DNA of 64,000 nucleotides from DAOULT01 sp964646625 (GTDB lineage Bacteria > Chloroflexota > Anaerolineae > CAZYHC01), in assembly GCA_964646625.1 (NCBI GenBank), contig CAZYHC010000012.1, positions 43,780-107,779 of the forward strand. The letters are read 5' to 3'. The notes under the pieces are model-generated. The model saw only the letters and a list, made by a program, of their open reading frames with translations, did not search any database and was not told the DNA's origin. Positions 41,835 to 49,362 of this stretch are shown one piece after another. The position numbers were made by a program, and so were the translations under genes. Positions within the stretch are counted from its first letter, which is position 1. Each line of letters starts with the position of its first letter.

Positions 41835-42440
41835 ATGACCATCACCGACGAAATAATCGACGACGTGACCGACGACGTGATTGACGACGTGACTGGAGAC
41901 GTGATTGACGACCTGAAACTGGCTGCTCCCTGTGGGCTCTATTGTGGCATCTGTCCCGATTACGAGCAAGGCATCTGTCACGGTTGCGGCTGTACCTGTG
42001 CGGACCCGGACGAGCGAACGAAGACGAACGAAGAGGAATGCCTTGTTCAGGAACGTCACCAGGGCTGCGCCATATATCAGTGTTGCGTGGAGGCCAAAGG
42101 GCTTAGGGACTGTTCCGCCTGCTCCGATTTTCCCTGTGTGCTGTTCGTCTGCTTCACCCACGATCCGCTGGATAGAACCCGCCTGCCGGCCCTCATGAAC
42201 CTGCAACGTAGACGACGCCTGGGCCTGGTTCGATGGCTGCGGGAAGAGAGAGCCTTTTGGCAGAAGGAGGAAAACCGACGTAAATGGCGCGCGCTCCGCG
42301 AAAGCCTGGAAAGCAAAGGGCAGGTCTGGGGAGAACGTAAACGTCGGGGCAAAAGGGGGGACGAGGATTGGTCCCATTTTTTGAGCACGCTCCGCGAGAT
42401 CAGCAGCCTGAGTGATAACGAGCGACGCCGACGAAGGTAA
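41835..42440 (+). CDS. DUF3795-like cysteine-rich protein with acidic repeat start
   Basis: 201 residues, ATG after a strong TAGGAGGT site. The first 28 residues are an imperfect Asp-rich repeat (EIIDDVTDDVIDDVTGDVID), visible in the DNA as gacgacgtga units. A cysteine-rich core follows: APCGLYCGICPDYEQGICHG, then CGCTC, CAIYQCC, LRDCSACSDFPC. That spacing resembles DUF3795 proteins, thought to bind metal. The C-terminal third is basic and helical. The function is unknown. It sits 13 bases after murB and 5 bases before ftsQ, an unusual guest in the dcw cluster. Confidence 0.65.
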   Translation: MTITDEIIDDVTDDVIDDVTGDVIDDLKLAAPCGLYCGICPDYEQGICHGCGCTCADPDERTKTNEEECLVQERHQGCAIYQCCVEAKGLRDCSACSDFPCVLFVCFTHDPLDRTRLPALMNLQRRRRLGLVRWLREERAFWQKEENRRKWRALRESLESKGQVWGERKRRGKRGDEDWSHFLSTLREISSLSDNERRRRR

Positions 42441-42445
42441 CGATC

Positions 42446-43261
42446 ATGCATCTTTCTTTATCGCAGCGACGGAAAGGCCGTCGGTCCAAAACCAGATTGG
42501 GACGCACCTACGCAGCCACCACGCCGGCCTTAAGGCTTTCCCTGAAGCCCGTAATGGGTTTCTGGCAGAACAAAGGCGGCAGGGTGCCTGGCTTCCTGTT
42601 GCTGGCCGCCATGCTCTGGGTGGTCAACCAGTTCTTTGTGTCAGACCTCTTTTACGTTTACGAGATTACGGTGCGGGGCAACGCCGCCGTCTCAGCGGCG
42701 GAAATTTATCAAGCCAGCGGCCTGGAGGGGTTCAGCGTTTTCTACCTCGATCCCTGCCAGGTAGAAGCCGCCGTGACCAGTCTGCCTAATATCAAAGAGG
42801 CTGAAGTACACTACCAGTTGCCTGCGGTAGTAACCATCGAGGTGGTGGAACGCCGTCCCCAGATTGTCTGGCTGACGAACGAAACTCAATACTGGATAGA
42901 CGAGGAAGGCACCGTTTTGCTGATTAGAGGCGACCTGCCCCCGGACGTTACCTTTGTGCAGGACCTGGCAGGTCGTTCTCTACAGCCAGGGTCTCGCATC
43001 GACCCTGGGGTGCTGGAGGCTATTGGGAGCTTACGCTCTGCCTTGCCGGGAGTGCAGGTTTTCCAGTATGCGCCTGGCGAGGGGTTTAGTTTTATCACCA
43101 CCCAGGGCTGGCCCGTCTATCTGGGGCTGGGGGGCAGGGCCGAGGCCAAAGCAGCTATCTTGAGGGCTTTGCTCCGCGAACTGGAAGCCGGGGGCCCGCA
43201 GCCCGAGTTTCTCGATCTGCGTTTTGAGGAAAGGCCCTATTATCGCGCTGGACCTATTTGA
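42446..43261 (+). CDS. ftsQ: Cell division protein FtsQ
   Basis: 271 residues: a basic cytoplasmic tail (1-45), one membrane helix (about 46-64, VPGFLLLAAMLWVVNQFF), then a POTRA domain (about 70-140: VYEITVRGNAAVSAAEIYQA, SLPNIKEAEVHYQLP, VTIEVVERRPQIVW) and the FtsQ beta domain (about 145-270). It links FtsL/B to the divisome. The position directly before ftsA and ftsZ supports the name; DivIB is the same family in firmicutes. Confidence 0.9.
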   Translation: MHLSLSQRRKGRRSKTRLGRTYAATTPALRLSLKPVMGFWQNKGGRVPGFLLLAAMLWVVNQFFVSDLFYVYEITVRGNAAVSAAEIYQASGLEGFSVFYLDPCQVEAAVTSLPNIKEAEVHYQLPAVVTIEVVERRPQIVWLTNETQYWIDEEGTVLLIRGDLPPDVTFVQDLAGRSLQPGSRIDPGVLEAIGSLRSALPGVQVFQYAPGEGFSFITTQGWPVYLGLGGRAEAKAAILRALLRELEAGGPQPEFLDLRFEERPYYRAGPI

Positions 43262-43281
43262 TTCTAACAGCGAGGACTACC

Positions 43282-44502
43282 TTGGACAGAACCATTGTGG
43301 GCATTGACGTAGGCACCACCAAAATATGTACCCTGGTCGGCGAGGTAAACGAGGAGAAAGGGTTGCGCATCGTGGGGGTCGGGGTTGTGCCCTCGCGCGG
43401 GTTGCGCAAGGGGGTCGTGGTTGACGTGAACGCCGTGACCAAGGCCATCGTCGCCTCGGTGGAGAAGGCCGAACGCATCTCCGGCTACAAGATCGCGAGC
43501 GCCTTCGTGGGGGTGAGCGGCAAACACATCGCCGCTCTCAATAGTCGTGGGGTGGTAGCCATCTCACGCGGGGATCGAGGCATCAGCGACGAGGATATCG
43601 ACCGCACCCTGGATGCCGCCCGGGCCATCGCCATCCCCCACAATCGGGAAGTGCTTCACACCATCCCCCGCTACTTCACGGTAGATGGTCAGGATGGGGT
43701 GCGCGATCCCAGGGGGATGCTGGCTTTTCGCCTGGAAGCCGAGGTGCACATCGTCACAGGGGCCTCGTCCCCCATCGGCAATTTGATCAAATGTGTGCAG
43801 GCCGCAGGCATCGACATAGATGATCTGGTGCTGGAACCTCTGGCTTCAGGGGAGGCCGTTCTGACCGAGGCCGAGCGAGAAATGGGCGTGGTGCTGGCCG
43901 ACATCGGGGGCGGTACGACGGACATCTCCATATTTATCGAGGGGAGCATCTGGCACACCGTCATTCTGGCCACGGGGGGCAATCATCTGACCAACGACGT
44001 TGCCATCGGGCTACGCACCCCCTTCACCACCGCCGAAGACCTCAAAAGAAGATATGGTCACGCCCGGCCCGAGGCTACCGTTGAGGACGAAGATGTAGAG
44101 ATCTCCACCTTCGGCGAGGATGGTCGCCAGGTAGTCTCTCGCCACCTGCTTTGCCGCATCATCGAGGCCAGGGCGGAGGAAATACTGAGCCTCATTCTGC
44201 GTGAGATCAAGCGCTCGGGCTACGACGGCCTGTTGCCGGCCGGGGTGGTGTTGTGTGGCGGCACCGCGGAACTGGCCGGCCTGAAAGAGTTGGGCCGTGA
44301 GGTTTTGGGGTTGCCGGTGCGGATCGGCGCCCCCCACGATCTGGAGGGGCTGGTGGATATCATCAGCAGCCCGGCTTACGCCACCAGCGTCGGTCTATTG
44401 CTGTGGGCGCTGCGGCGAAACGCCCTCCAGCTTTACAGACGGCCTAAAAGTGGCTTTCCCCAGCAGATTGGCCGTTTATTCCGGGCCTTCCTGCCCGGCT
44501 GA
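43282..44502 (+). CDS. ftsA: Cell division protein FtsA
   Basis: 406 residues from the TTG at 43282, eight bases after GCGAGG, giving MDRTIVGIDVGTTKICTLVG; a TTG 24 bases earlier overlapping ftsQ is the alternative. Actin-like ATPase: phosphate-1 IVGIDVGTTK, the SHS2/1C domain (KIASAFVGVSGKHIAALNS), phosphate-2 VVLADIGGGTTDISIF and adenosine motif VVLCGGTAELAGL. The last residues (PQQIGRLFRAFLPG) form the amphipathic membrane-targeting helix. It tethers FtsZ filaments to the membrane. Confidence 0.95.
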   Translation: MDRTIVGIDVGTTKICTLVGEVNEEKGLRIVGVGVVPSRGLRKGVVVDVNAVTKAIVASVEKAERISGYKIASAFVGVSGKHIAALNSRGVVAISRGDRGISDEDIDRTLDAARAIAIPHNREVLHTIPRYFTVDGQDGVRDPRGMLAFRLEAEVHIVTGASSPIGNLIKCVQAAGIDIDDLVLEPLASGEAVLTEAEREMGVVLADIGGGTTDISIFIEGSIWHTVILATGGNHLTNDVAIGLRTPFTTAEDLKRRYGHARPEATVEDEDVEISTFGEDGRQVVSRHLLCRIIEARAEEILSLILREIKRSGYDGLLPAGVVLCGGTAELAGLKELGREVLGLPVRIGAPHDLEGLVDIISSPAYATSVGLLLWALRRNALQLYRRPKSGFPQQIGRLFRAFLPG

Positions 44503-44581
44503 TTTCTGGCTAATAAAACGAGCCTGCCGCTAAGTTCGAAACCTGCGGGGGTTAGAAAGGAAGAAGAGAGGAGGCGACAAA

Positions 44582-45646
44582 ATGCAGCGTACAATGGATG
44601 TAGAGAATTTTGCTCATATCAAGGTGGTAGGGGTTGGCGGGGGAGGGTCCAACGCCGTCAACCGCATGATCGAGGAGGGCATAGCCGGCGTGGAGTTCAT
44701 CGCCATCAACACCGATGCTCAGGCCCTGCTTCTATCCAATGCCCCTCAACGCATTCGTATCGGCGACAAGCTGACCAGAGGGCTGGGGGCCGGCGGCGAT
44801 CCGGTCATCGGCCAGAAAGCGGCTGACGAGTCCAGCGATGAGTTGTACGAGGTGCTCAAAGGGGCCGACATGGTCTTCATCACGGCTGGTATCGGGGGAG
44901 GGACGGGCACCGGGGCCTCGCCTATCATCGGGCGGATCGCCAAAGAGACCGGGTCGCTGACCATCGGGGTGGTGACCAGACCTTTCACCTTCGAGGGGGC
45001 CAAACGCAAACAGGTCGCGGAAGAGGGCCTGACCCAACTCCAGGAGAGTGTCGATACCCTGATCGTGATCCCCAACGACCGGCTGTTGGAAATTGTGGAC
45101 AAGAGAATATCCATCCAGCAGGCTTTCAAGGTGGCCGACGATGTGCTGCGCCAGGGCATCCAGGGCATCTCGGAGTTGATAACCGTGCCTGGCCTTATAA
45201 ATCTGGACTTCGCCGACGTGCGGGCCATTATGTCCGAGGGTGGCTCGGCCTTGATGGCCGTGGGACGGGCCAACGGCGAAGACCGGGCGGTCCAGGCGGC
45301 CGAGCAGGCTATCTCCAGTTCCCTGCTCGATATCACCATCGAAGGCGCCAGGGGCATCCTCTTCAACGTGACCGGGGGGCTGGATCTGAGCCTCCACGAG
45401 GTCAACGAGGCCGCCGAGATCGTGCGTAAAATGGCCCATCCCGAAGTTAATCTCATCTTCGGGGCGGTCATCGATCCCGAGCTGGAGGATGAAATCCGCA
45501 TTACGGTCATCGCCACCGGCTTCGATAAAGCGGGCGCACAGCGTAAAGCAGGCGCGGCCGGGGTCTCGCCCAAGATCAAGGAGTTTCCGGTACGCACTTT
45601 CGATAGCGATGATCTGGACATTCCTTCTTTCTTACGCCGTCGTTAA
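44582..45646 (+). CDS. ftsZ: Cell division protein FtsZ
   Basis: 354 residues, ATG after GAGAGGAGG. Tubulin-like GTPase that forms the Z ring. Visible: KVVGVGGGGSNAVNRMIEEG, AINTDAQAL, FITAGIGGGTGTGASPIIG (the GGGTGTG loop), LDLSLHEVNEAAEIV with the T7-type catalytic region nearby (NLDFADVRAIM). The C-terminal linker is very short and ends in DDLDIPSFLRRR, the conserved peptide that binds FtsA. Last gene of the dcw transcript; a strong terminator follows. Confidence 0.97.
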   Translation: MQRTMDVENFAHIKVVGVGGGGSNAVNRMIEEGIAGVEFIAINTDAQALLLSNAPQRIRIGDKLTRGLGAGGDPVIGQKAADESSDELYEVLKGADMVFITAGIGGGTGTGASPIIGRIAKETGSLTIGVVTRPFTFEGAKRKQVAEEGLTQLQESVDTLIVIPNDRLLEIVDKRISIQQAFKVADDVLRQGIQGISELITVPGLINLDFADVRAIMSEGGSALMAVGRANGEDRAVQAAEQAISSSLLDITIEGARGILFNVTGGLDLSLHEVNEAAEIVRKMAHPEVNLIFGAVIDPELEDEIRITVIATGFDKAGAQRKAGAAGVSPKIKEFPVRTFDSDDLDIPSFLRRR

Positions 45647-45813
45647 GCGGTTACAACGTCCCCCTTACCCTTCGCCACCGGCAGATGGCTGGCAGGTGCC
45701 GGGATGAGGATAGAGATACGAGAGTAGAGAACAGGCAAGCCATCTCCTCCTGTCTCCGTCTCTGTCGCTGGTGCGCGGGCCTATCCGCCCGCCTGGGGGA
45801 CCGCATCCCCTTT

Positions 45814-45850
45814 CTCCCCCTCCTCCATAAGTGAGGAGGGGGAGTCTTTT
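45814..45850 (+). terminator. Intrinsic terminator of the dcw operon
   Basis: A perfect 12-bp stem (45814-45825 and 45833-45844) with a 7-base loop, directly followed by tctttt. It lies about 170 bases after the ftsZ stop. The bases between hold nothing recognisable. Confidence 0.85.
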
Positions 45851-45911
45851 GGTTAAAAAGTAAAGAATTTATAACCTGGTCAAATTTTAAGGTTTGAGCG
45901 CCCTTTTGCCC

Positions 45912-45940
45912 TTGCAATCCTACCCCCTTTGTGGTATATT
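45912..45940 (+). promoter_or_regulatory. nrdR promoter
   Basis: -35 TTGCAA (45912-45917), spacer 17, -10 TATATT (45935-45940). The start point should lie near 45947, directly before the two NrdR-box-like sites, with a leader of about 165 bases to the GTG. Confidence 0.6.
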
Positions 45941-45956
45941 AGAAAGCGTGTGAGCC

Positions 45957-46001
45957 CCAACATCTTGTGTTGGTCTGCGGATCAGGCACAATATGTTGTA
46001 C
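45957..46001. promoter_or_regulatory. Pair of NrdR-box-like operators upstream of nrdR
   Basis: Sites at 45957-45972 (ccaacatcttgtgttg) and 45986-46001 (gcacaatatgttgtac) resemble the NrdR box (ACAC-AT-rich-TTGTGT) and are centred about 29 bases apart, close to three helical turns. They lie just after the promoter, so NrdR should repress its own gene. Confidence 0.65.
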
Positions 46002-46110
46002 ATCTCTCATCACAGAGCTTTGATCTGTTCACTCCCCAGGCTTGTCTTCGCTACCGAAAAGGTGACTGTATAAGCTTCGCGACGCCTCTCAACATAAGGG
46101 ATGATGTCTG

Positions 46111-46560
46111 GTGAAATGTCCTCATTGCGGTAAGGCCAGTTCCAGGGTCATTGATACCCGTGCGGTGAACGACGGTATCCGCCGTCGCAGGAAGTGTCAG
46201 AATTGCGGTCAGCGTTTCACTACCTACGAACAGTGGGCCAGCAACGATCCGCTGGTAGTCAAAAGCGATGGCCGACGAGAAGAGTTCGACCGTAACAAGT
46301 TGCTCATCGGCGTGCGTAAAGCCTGTGCCAAACGTCCTATCGCCAGCGAGGACATCGAGAGGCTGGTGGATCAGGTGAAGTGCCAAGTTTACGCCCTGGG
46401 CAAGGCTGAGGTCAAAAGCAAGGTTATCGGAGAGATGATGTTGGCCAGACTGAAACAATTAGACGAAATAGCCTACATCCGTTTCGCCTCCGTCTACCTG
46501 CCTTTGGACGACCTGGAGAGCATAAAACTGGAGGTGGATCGCTTGCTGGAACGGCGCTGA
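46111..46560 (+). CDS. nrdR: Ribonucleotide reductase regulator NrdR
   Basis: 149 residues from a GTG with AAGGGATGATG upstream. N-terminal zinc ribbon (MKCPHCGKASSRVIDTR, RRKCQNCGQRFTTYE: four cysteines) then an ATP-cone (about 48-135: VVKSDGRREEFDRNKLLIGV, AYIRFASVYLPLDDL). It senses ATP/dATP and represses ribonucleotide reductase genes by binding NrdR boxes; such boxes are present before it and before nrdJ, the next gene. Length is typical. Confidence 0.95.
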   Translation: MKCPHCGKASSRVIDTRAVNDGIRRRRKCQNCGQRFTTYEQWASNDPLVVKSDGRREEFDRNKLLIGVRKACAKRPIASEDIERLVDQVKCQVYALGKAEVKSKVIGEMMLARLKQLDEIAYIRFASVYLPLDDLESIKLEVDRLLERR

Positions 46561-46586
46561 AGCAGGGGCATAGTTCCGTCGAAGTA

Positions 46587-46638
46587 CTACTATATGTTGT
46601 GTCTTACGGGAAGAGAACCACAACATGTTGTGGTTCTC
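46587..46638. promoter_or_regulatory. NrdR-box pair before nrdJ, with a 26-bp perfect palindrome
   Basis: Box 1 at 46587-46602 (ctactatatgttgtgt) and box 2 at 46618-46633 (ccacaacatgttgtgg) are centred 31 bases apart, the usual three-turn spacing. Box 2 is the core of a perfect 26-bp palindrome (46613-46638). Both lie just upstream of the nrdJ -35 hexamer. Confidence 0.8.
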
Positions 46639-46641
46639 GGC

Positions 46642-46670
46642 TTGACAAAAGCGTTTTTTGCGGGTATACT
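46642..46670 (+). promoter_or_regulatory. nrdJ promoter
   Basis: Consensus -35 TTGACA (46642-46647), spacer 17, -10 TATACT (46665-46670); the leader to the GTG is about 45 bases. Confidence 0.75.
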
Positions 46671-46721
46671 CTGGTCACATTGAGGACCGAACTGACAAGT
46701 TCATGACCGAAGGAGGTTAAC

Positions 46722-49043
46722 GTGCTCGCCCCGTCCCACATCGATTTGAAACTATCAGAAAACGCCCTGACCGTGCTGGAAAGAAGGTACCTGCGCAAAG
46801 ACGAAAACCGCCACCTCGTCGAAAGGCCGGAGGAATTGTTCTGGCGAGTGGCGCGGGCGGGAGCCGAGGCCGATCGCACCTTTGACCCGGCAGCCGACGT
46901 GGAGGAGACGGCCAGAGGCTTTTACCAGTTGATAGCCAGCCTGGATTTTCTGCCCAACTCCCCCACCTTGATGAACGCCGGGACCGAATTGGGGCAACTG
47001 AGCGCCTGTTTCGTCCTCCCCATCGAGGACGATATGACCAGCATCTTTGAGGCGGTCAAGAATACGGCCCTGATCCATCAGAGCGGCGGGGGCACCGGCT
47101 TTGCCTTTTCGCGGCTGCGCCCGGCCGGCGACGTGGTCAAATCCACGGGCGGCATTGCCAGCGGGCCTATCTCCTTCATGCGCGTCTTCGATACGGCCAC
47201 CGAGACGATAAAACAAGGGGGCACCAGACGCGGCGCTAACATGGGCGTGTTGCGGGTCGATCACCCCGACATCATGGAATTCATCACCTGCAAGGAGCAG
47301 GAAGGAGCTTTCAACAACTTCAACATCTCGGTGGGCCTGACCGATAAATTTATGCAGGCTGTAGAGAAGGACGACGAATACGAGCTGGTCAACCCCCGTA
47401 CCGGTCAGGTGGCCGCCAGGCTCCGGGCCAGGCAAGTCTTTGACGCCATTGCCGGGATGGCCCACCGCAACGGCGAGCCGGGCATCATCTTCCTGGACCG
47501 TATGGACGAGTTTAACCCTACTCCAGCGTTGGGCCGTATCGAGAGCACTAATCCGTGTGGTGAAATGCCTCTCCTCCCCCACGAAAGCTGCAACCTGGGC
47601 TCCGTCAATCTGGGCCACATGGTGGTCGAGGGTGCTATAGATTGGGCCAGGCTGGAGAGGACGGTCAGGCAGGCTGTGCACTTCCTGGATAACGTCATCG
47701 CCGTCAATAAGTTTCCCCTGCCGGCCATCCGGGAGGCTACGCTCCGCACCCGCAAGATCGGCCTGGGGGTGATGGGTTTCGCCGACATGCTGGTGAAACT
47801 GGGTATCCCCTACAACTCCGAGGAGGCGGAGGGCGTGGCCGAAACGGTGATGGAAGCCCTCAACTACTGGAGCAAGGAAGCATCGGTGGAGCTGGCCCTC
47901 ACACGGGGCAGTTTCCCCACTTTCGAGCAGTCCATCTACCTCGAGGGCCGCCTGCCCCTGCCTGAGAGGCAACCCCGAAACAACGAACATGACAGCAGGC
48001 CCGCCGGAGCACCCGACCTGGACTGGGAATCTCTGCAAGAGCGCATCCGCCGGGAGGGATTACGCAACGCCGCCACCGTTACGGTGGCTCCTACCGGTTC
48101 GATCAGCATTATTGCGGGCGTCTCCAGCGGCATCGAACCTTTCTTTGCCCTGGTCTATACCCGCAACATTCTGGATAACGACCTTTTACTGGAGATCAAT
48201 CCCCTGTTTGAGCAGGTGGCCCGGGAGCGAGGTTTCTATAGCCAGGAGTTAATGCGCCGCGTGGCCCAAACGGGGAGCATCCAGGATGTAGAAGAGATCC
48301 CGGTTGAGGTGCGCCGGGTCTTCGTCACCGCCCACGACGTTTCGCCGGAATGGCACATCCGCATGCAGGCTGCCTATCAGCGACATACCGATAGCGCCAT
48401 CTCCAAAACCATCAATCTCCCTCACCGGGCCAGTGTGCAGGACGTACAGCGAGCCTGTTTGCTGGCCTATCAGCTCGGCTGCAAGGGGCTCACCCTTTAT
48501 CGCGATGGGAGCCGCGATGTCCAGGTCTTGACCAAAGGCCAGAAGTCGGCTGCCACCCCTGGCACGAGGGCCAAGAAGCCCCGGCCCCGGCCGGTCACGA
48601 CCCACGGCCTGACGGAAAAGATCGCCCTGGGGTGCAATCGTACCCTGTACGTCACGATCAATGAGGACGAGATGGGGATGTGCGAGGTCTTCTTGCAGAT
48701 GGGCAAATGTGGGGGGTGCACTGCTTCTCAGTCAGAGGCTATCGGCCGCCTCATCTCCCTGGCTTTGCGCTCCGGCATCGAGACCGAAGCGATCATCAGA
48801 CAGCTCAAGGGTATTCGCTGTCCCTCTCCCTCCTGGCACAACGGCGGCTCAGCCCTGTCCTGTTCCGACGCTATCGCCAAATCCATCGAGCGTTATCTCA
48901 ACGGCAAACACGCTCCGGAGGAGCAGGTAGTGGTCAAAAGCCTGCTCGATATCTGTCCTGAATGTCCGGAGTGCGGCGGCCTGGTCGAACTGGCCGAGGG
49001 CTGCGCCGTGTGTCGTCTGTGTGGCTATTCCCAGTGCGGCTGA
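46722..49043 (+). CDS. nrdJ: Adenosylcobalamin-dependent (class II) ribonucleotide reductase
   Basis: 773 residues from a GTG with AGGAGG seven bases upstream. Makes deoxyribonucleotides from ribonucleotides with a B12 radical, so works with or without oxygen. Visible: FLPNSPTLMNAGTELGQLSA with the first redox cysteine in SACFVLP, HQSGGGTGFAFSRLRP, ESTNPCGEMPLLPHESCNLG (NPCGE with the radical cysteine), VAPTGSISIIAGVSSGIEP. The C-terminal part has a zinc-ribbon-like tail (CPECPECGG, CAVCRLCGYSQCG). No B12 riboswitch signature is evident before it; NrdR is the visible control. Confidence 0.95.
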   Translation: MLAPSHIDLKLSENALTVLERRYLRKDENRHLVERPEELFWRVARAGAEADRTFDPAADVEETARGFYQLIASLDFLPNSPTLMNAGTELGQLSACFVLPIEDDMTSIFEAVKNTALIHQSGGGTGFAFSRLRPAGDVVKSTGGIASGPISFMRVFDTATETIKQGGTRRGANMGVLRVDHPDIMEFITCKEQEGAFNNFNISVGLTDKFMQAVEKDDEYELVNPRTGQVAARLRARQVFDAIAGMAHRNGEPGIIFLDRMDEFNPTPALGRIESTNPCGEMPLLPHESCNLGSVNLGHMVVEGAIDWARLERTVRQAVHFLDNVIAVNKFPLPAIREATLRTRKIGLGVMGFADMLVKLGIPYNSEEAEGVAETVMEALNYWSKEASVELALTRGSFPTFEQSIYLEGRLPLPERQPRNNEHDSRPAGAPDLDWESLQERIRREGLRNAATVTVAPTGSISIIAGVSSGIEPFFALVYTRNILDNDLLLEINPLFEQVARERGFYSQELMRRVAQTGSIQDVEEIPVEVRRVFVTAHDVSPEWHIRMQAAYQRHTDSAISKTINLPHRASVQDVQRACLLAYQLGCKGLTLYRDGSRDVQVLTKGQKSAATPGTRAKKPRPRPVTTHGLTEKIALGCNRTLYVTINEDEMGMCEVFLQMGKCGGCTASQSEAIGRLISLALRSGIETEAIIRQLKGIRCPSPSWHNGGSALSCSDAIAKSIERYLNGKHAPEEQVVVKSLLDICPECPECGGLVELAEGCAVCRLCGYSQCG

Positions 49044-49085
49044 TGAAAAACGGTGCTCCTATCCGGTTCATTTTGATGGAGAGAC

Positions 49086-49114
49086 TTGACAAGATCATAA
49101 TTTAATAATACAAT
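49086..49114 (+). promoter_or_regulatory. Promoter of the sugar ABC transporter
   Basis: -35 TTGACA (49086-49091), spacer 17, -10 TACAAT (49109-49114). The transcript should start near 49121, a few bases before the first copy of the duplicated leader element. Confidence 0.75.
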
Positions 49115-49134
49115 TACGGTGTATTATTCCTATG

Positions 49135-49339
49135 TATCGGGGCAAATGTGCCGGTCGGATAGGCCAGCCTCGCGGCCCCCGTCAGCGAGGCCAGGGCACT
49201 GCCCCGAATCTGTCTATCTCAGGGAAGGAAGGAGGGTAAGCGCATAATTCAAGTATAGTCCCTATCGGAGCAAGTGTGTTGGATAGGCCAGCCTCGCGGC
49301 CCAGCAGCGAGGCCGGGGCACTGCCCCGAATCTATCTAT
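49135..49339 (+). ncRNA. Tandem structured RNA leader, candidate two-aptamer riboswitch
   Basis: Two related units, 49135-49217 and 49263-49339, share long blocks (ggataggccagcctcgcggc, gcgaggcc, gggcactgccccgaatct). Each can fold the same way: an outer stem pairing tcggggca (49138-49145) with tgccccga (49200-49207), or tcggagca with tgccccga in unit 2, and an inner stem gcctcgc/gcgaggc with a variable loop. Differences fall mostly in loops. The pair lies wholly in the 5' leader of the sugar-binding-protein gene, 24 bases before its ATG. I do not recognise it as a known riboswitch class; glycine and c-di-GMP aptamers also occur in tandem but look different. Confidence 0.6.
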
Positions 49340-49362
49340 ATTATAAAGGGAGGATAATAAGG

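Noticed and set aside
46561..46721. Cobalamin riboswitch before the B12-dependent reductase
   Set aside because: The leader is only about 45 bases and lacks the conserved B12-box sequence; NrdR boxes explain the region.
46755..48038. A 427-codon frame opposite nrdJ
   Set aside because: Antisense shadow of a well-conserved enzyme; no supporting signals.
49135..49339. Tandem glycine or c-di-GMP riboswitch
   Set aside because: The tandem layout is similar, but the conserved core sequences of those classes are not present.
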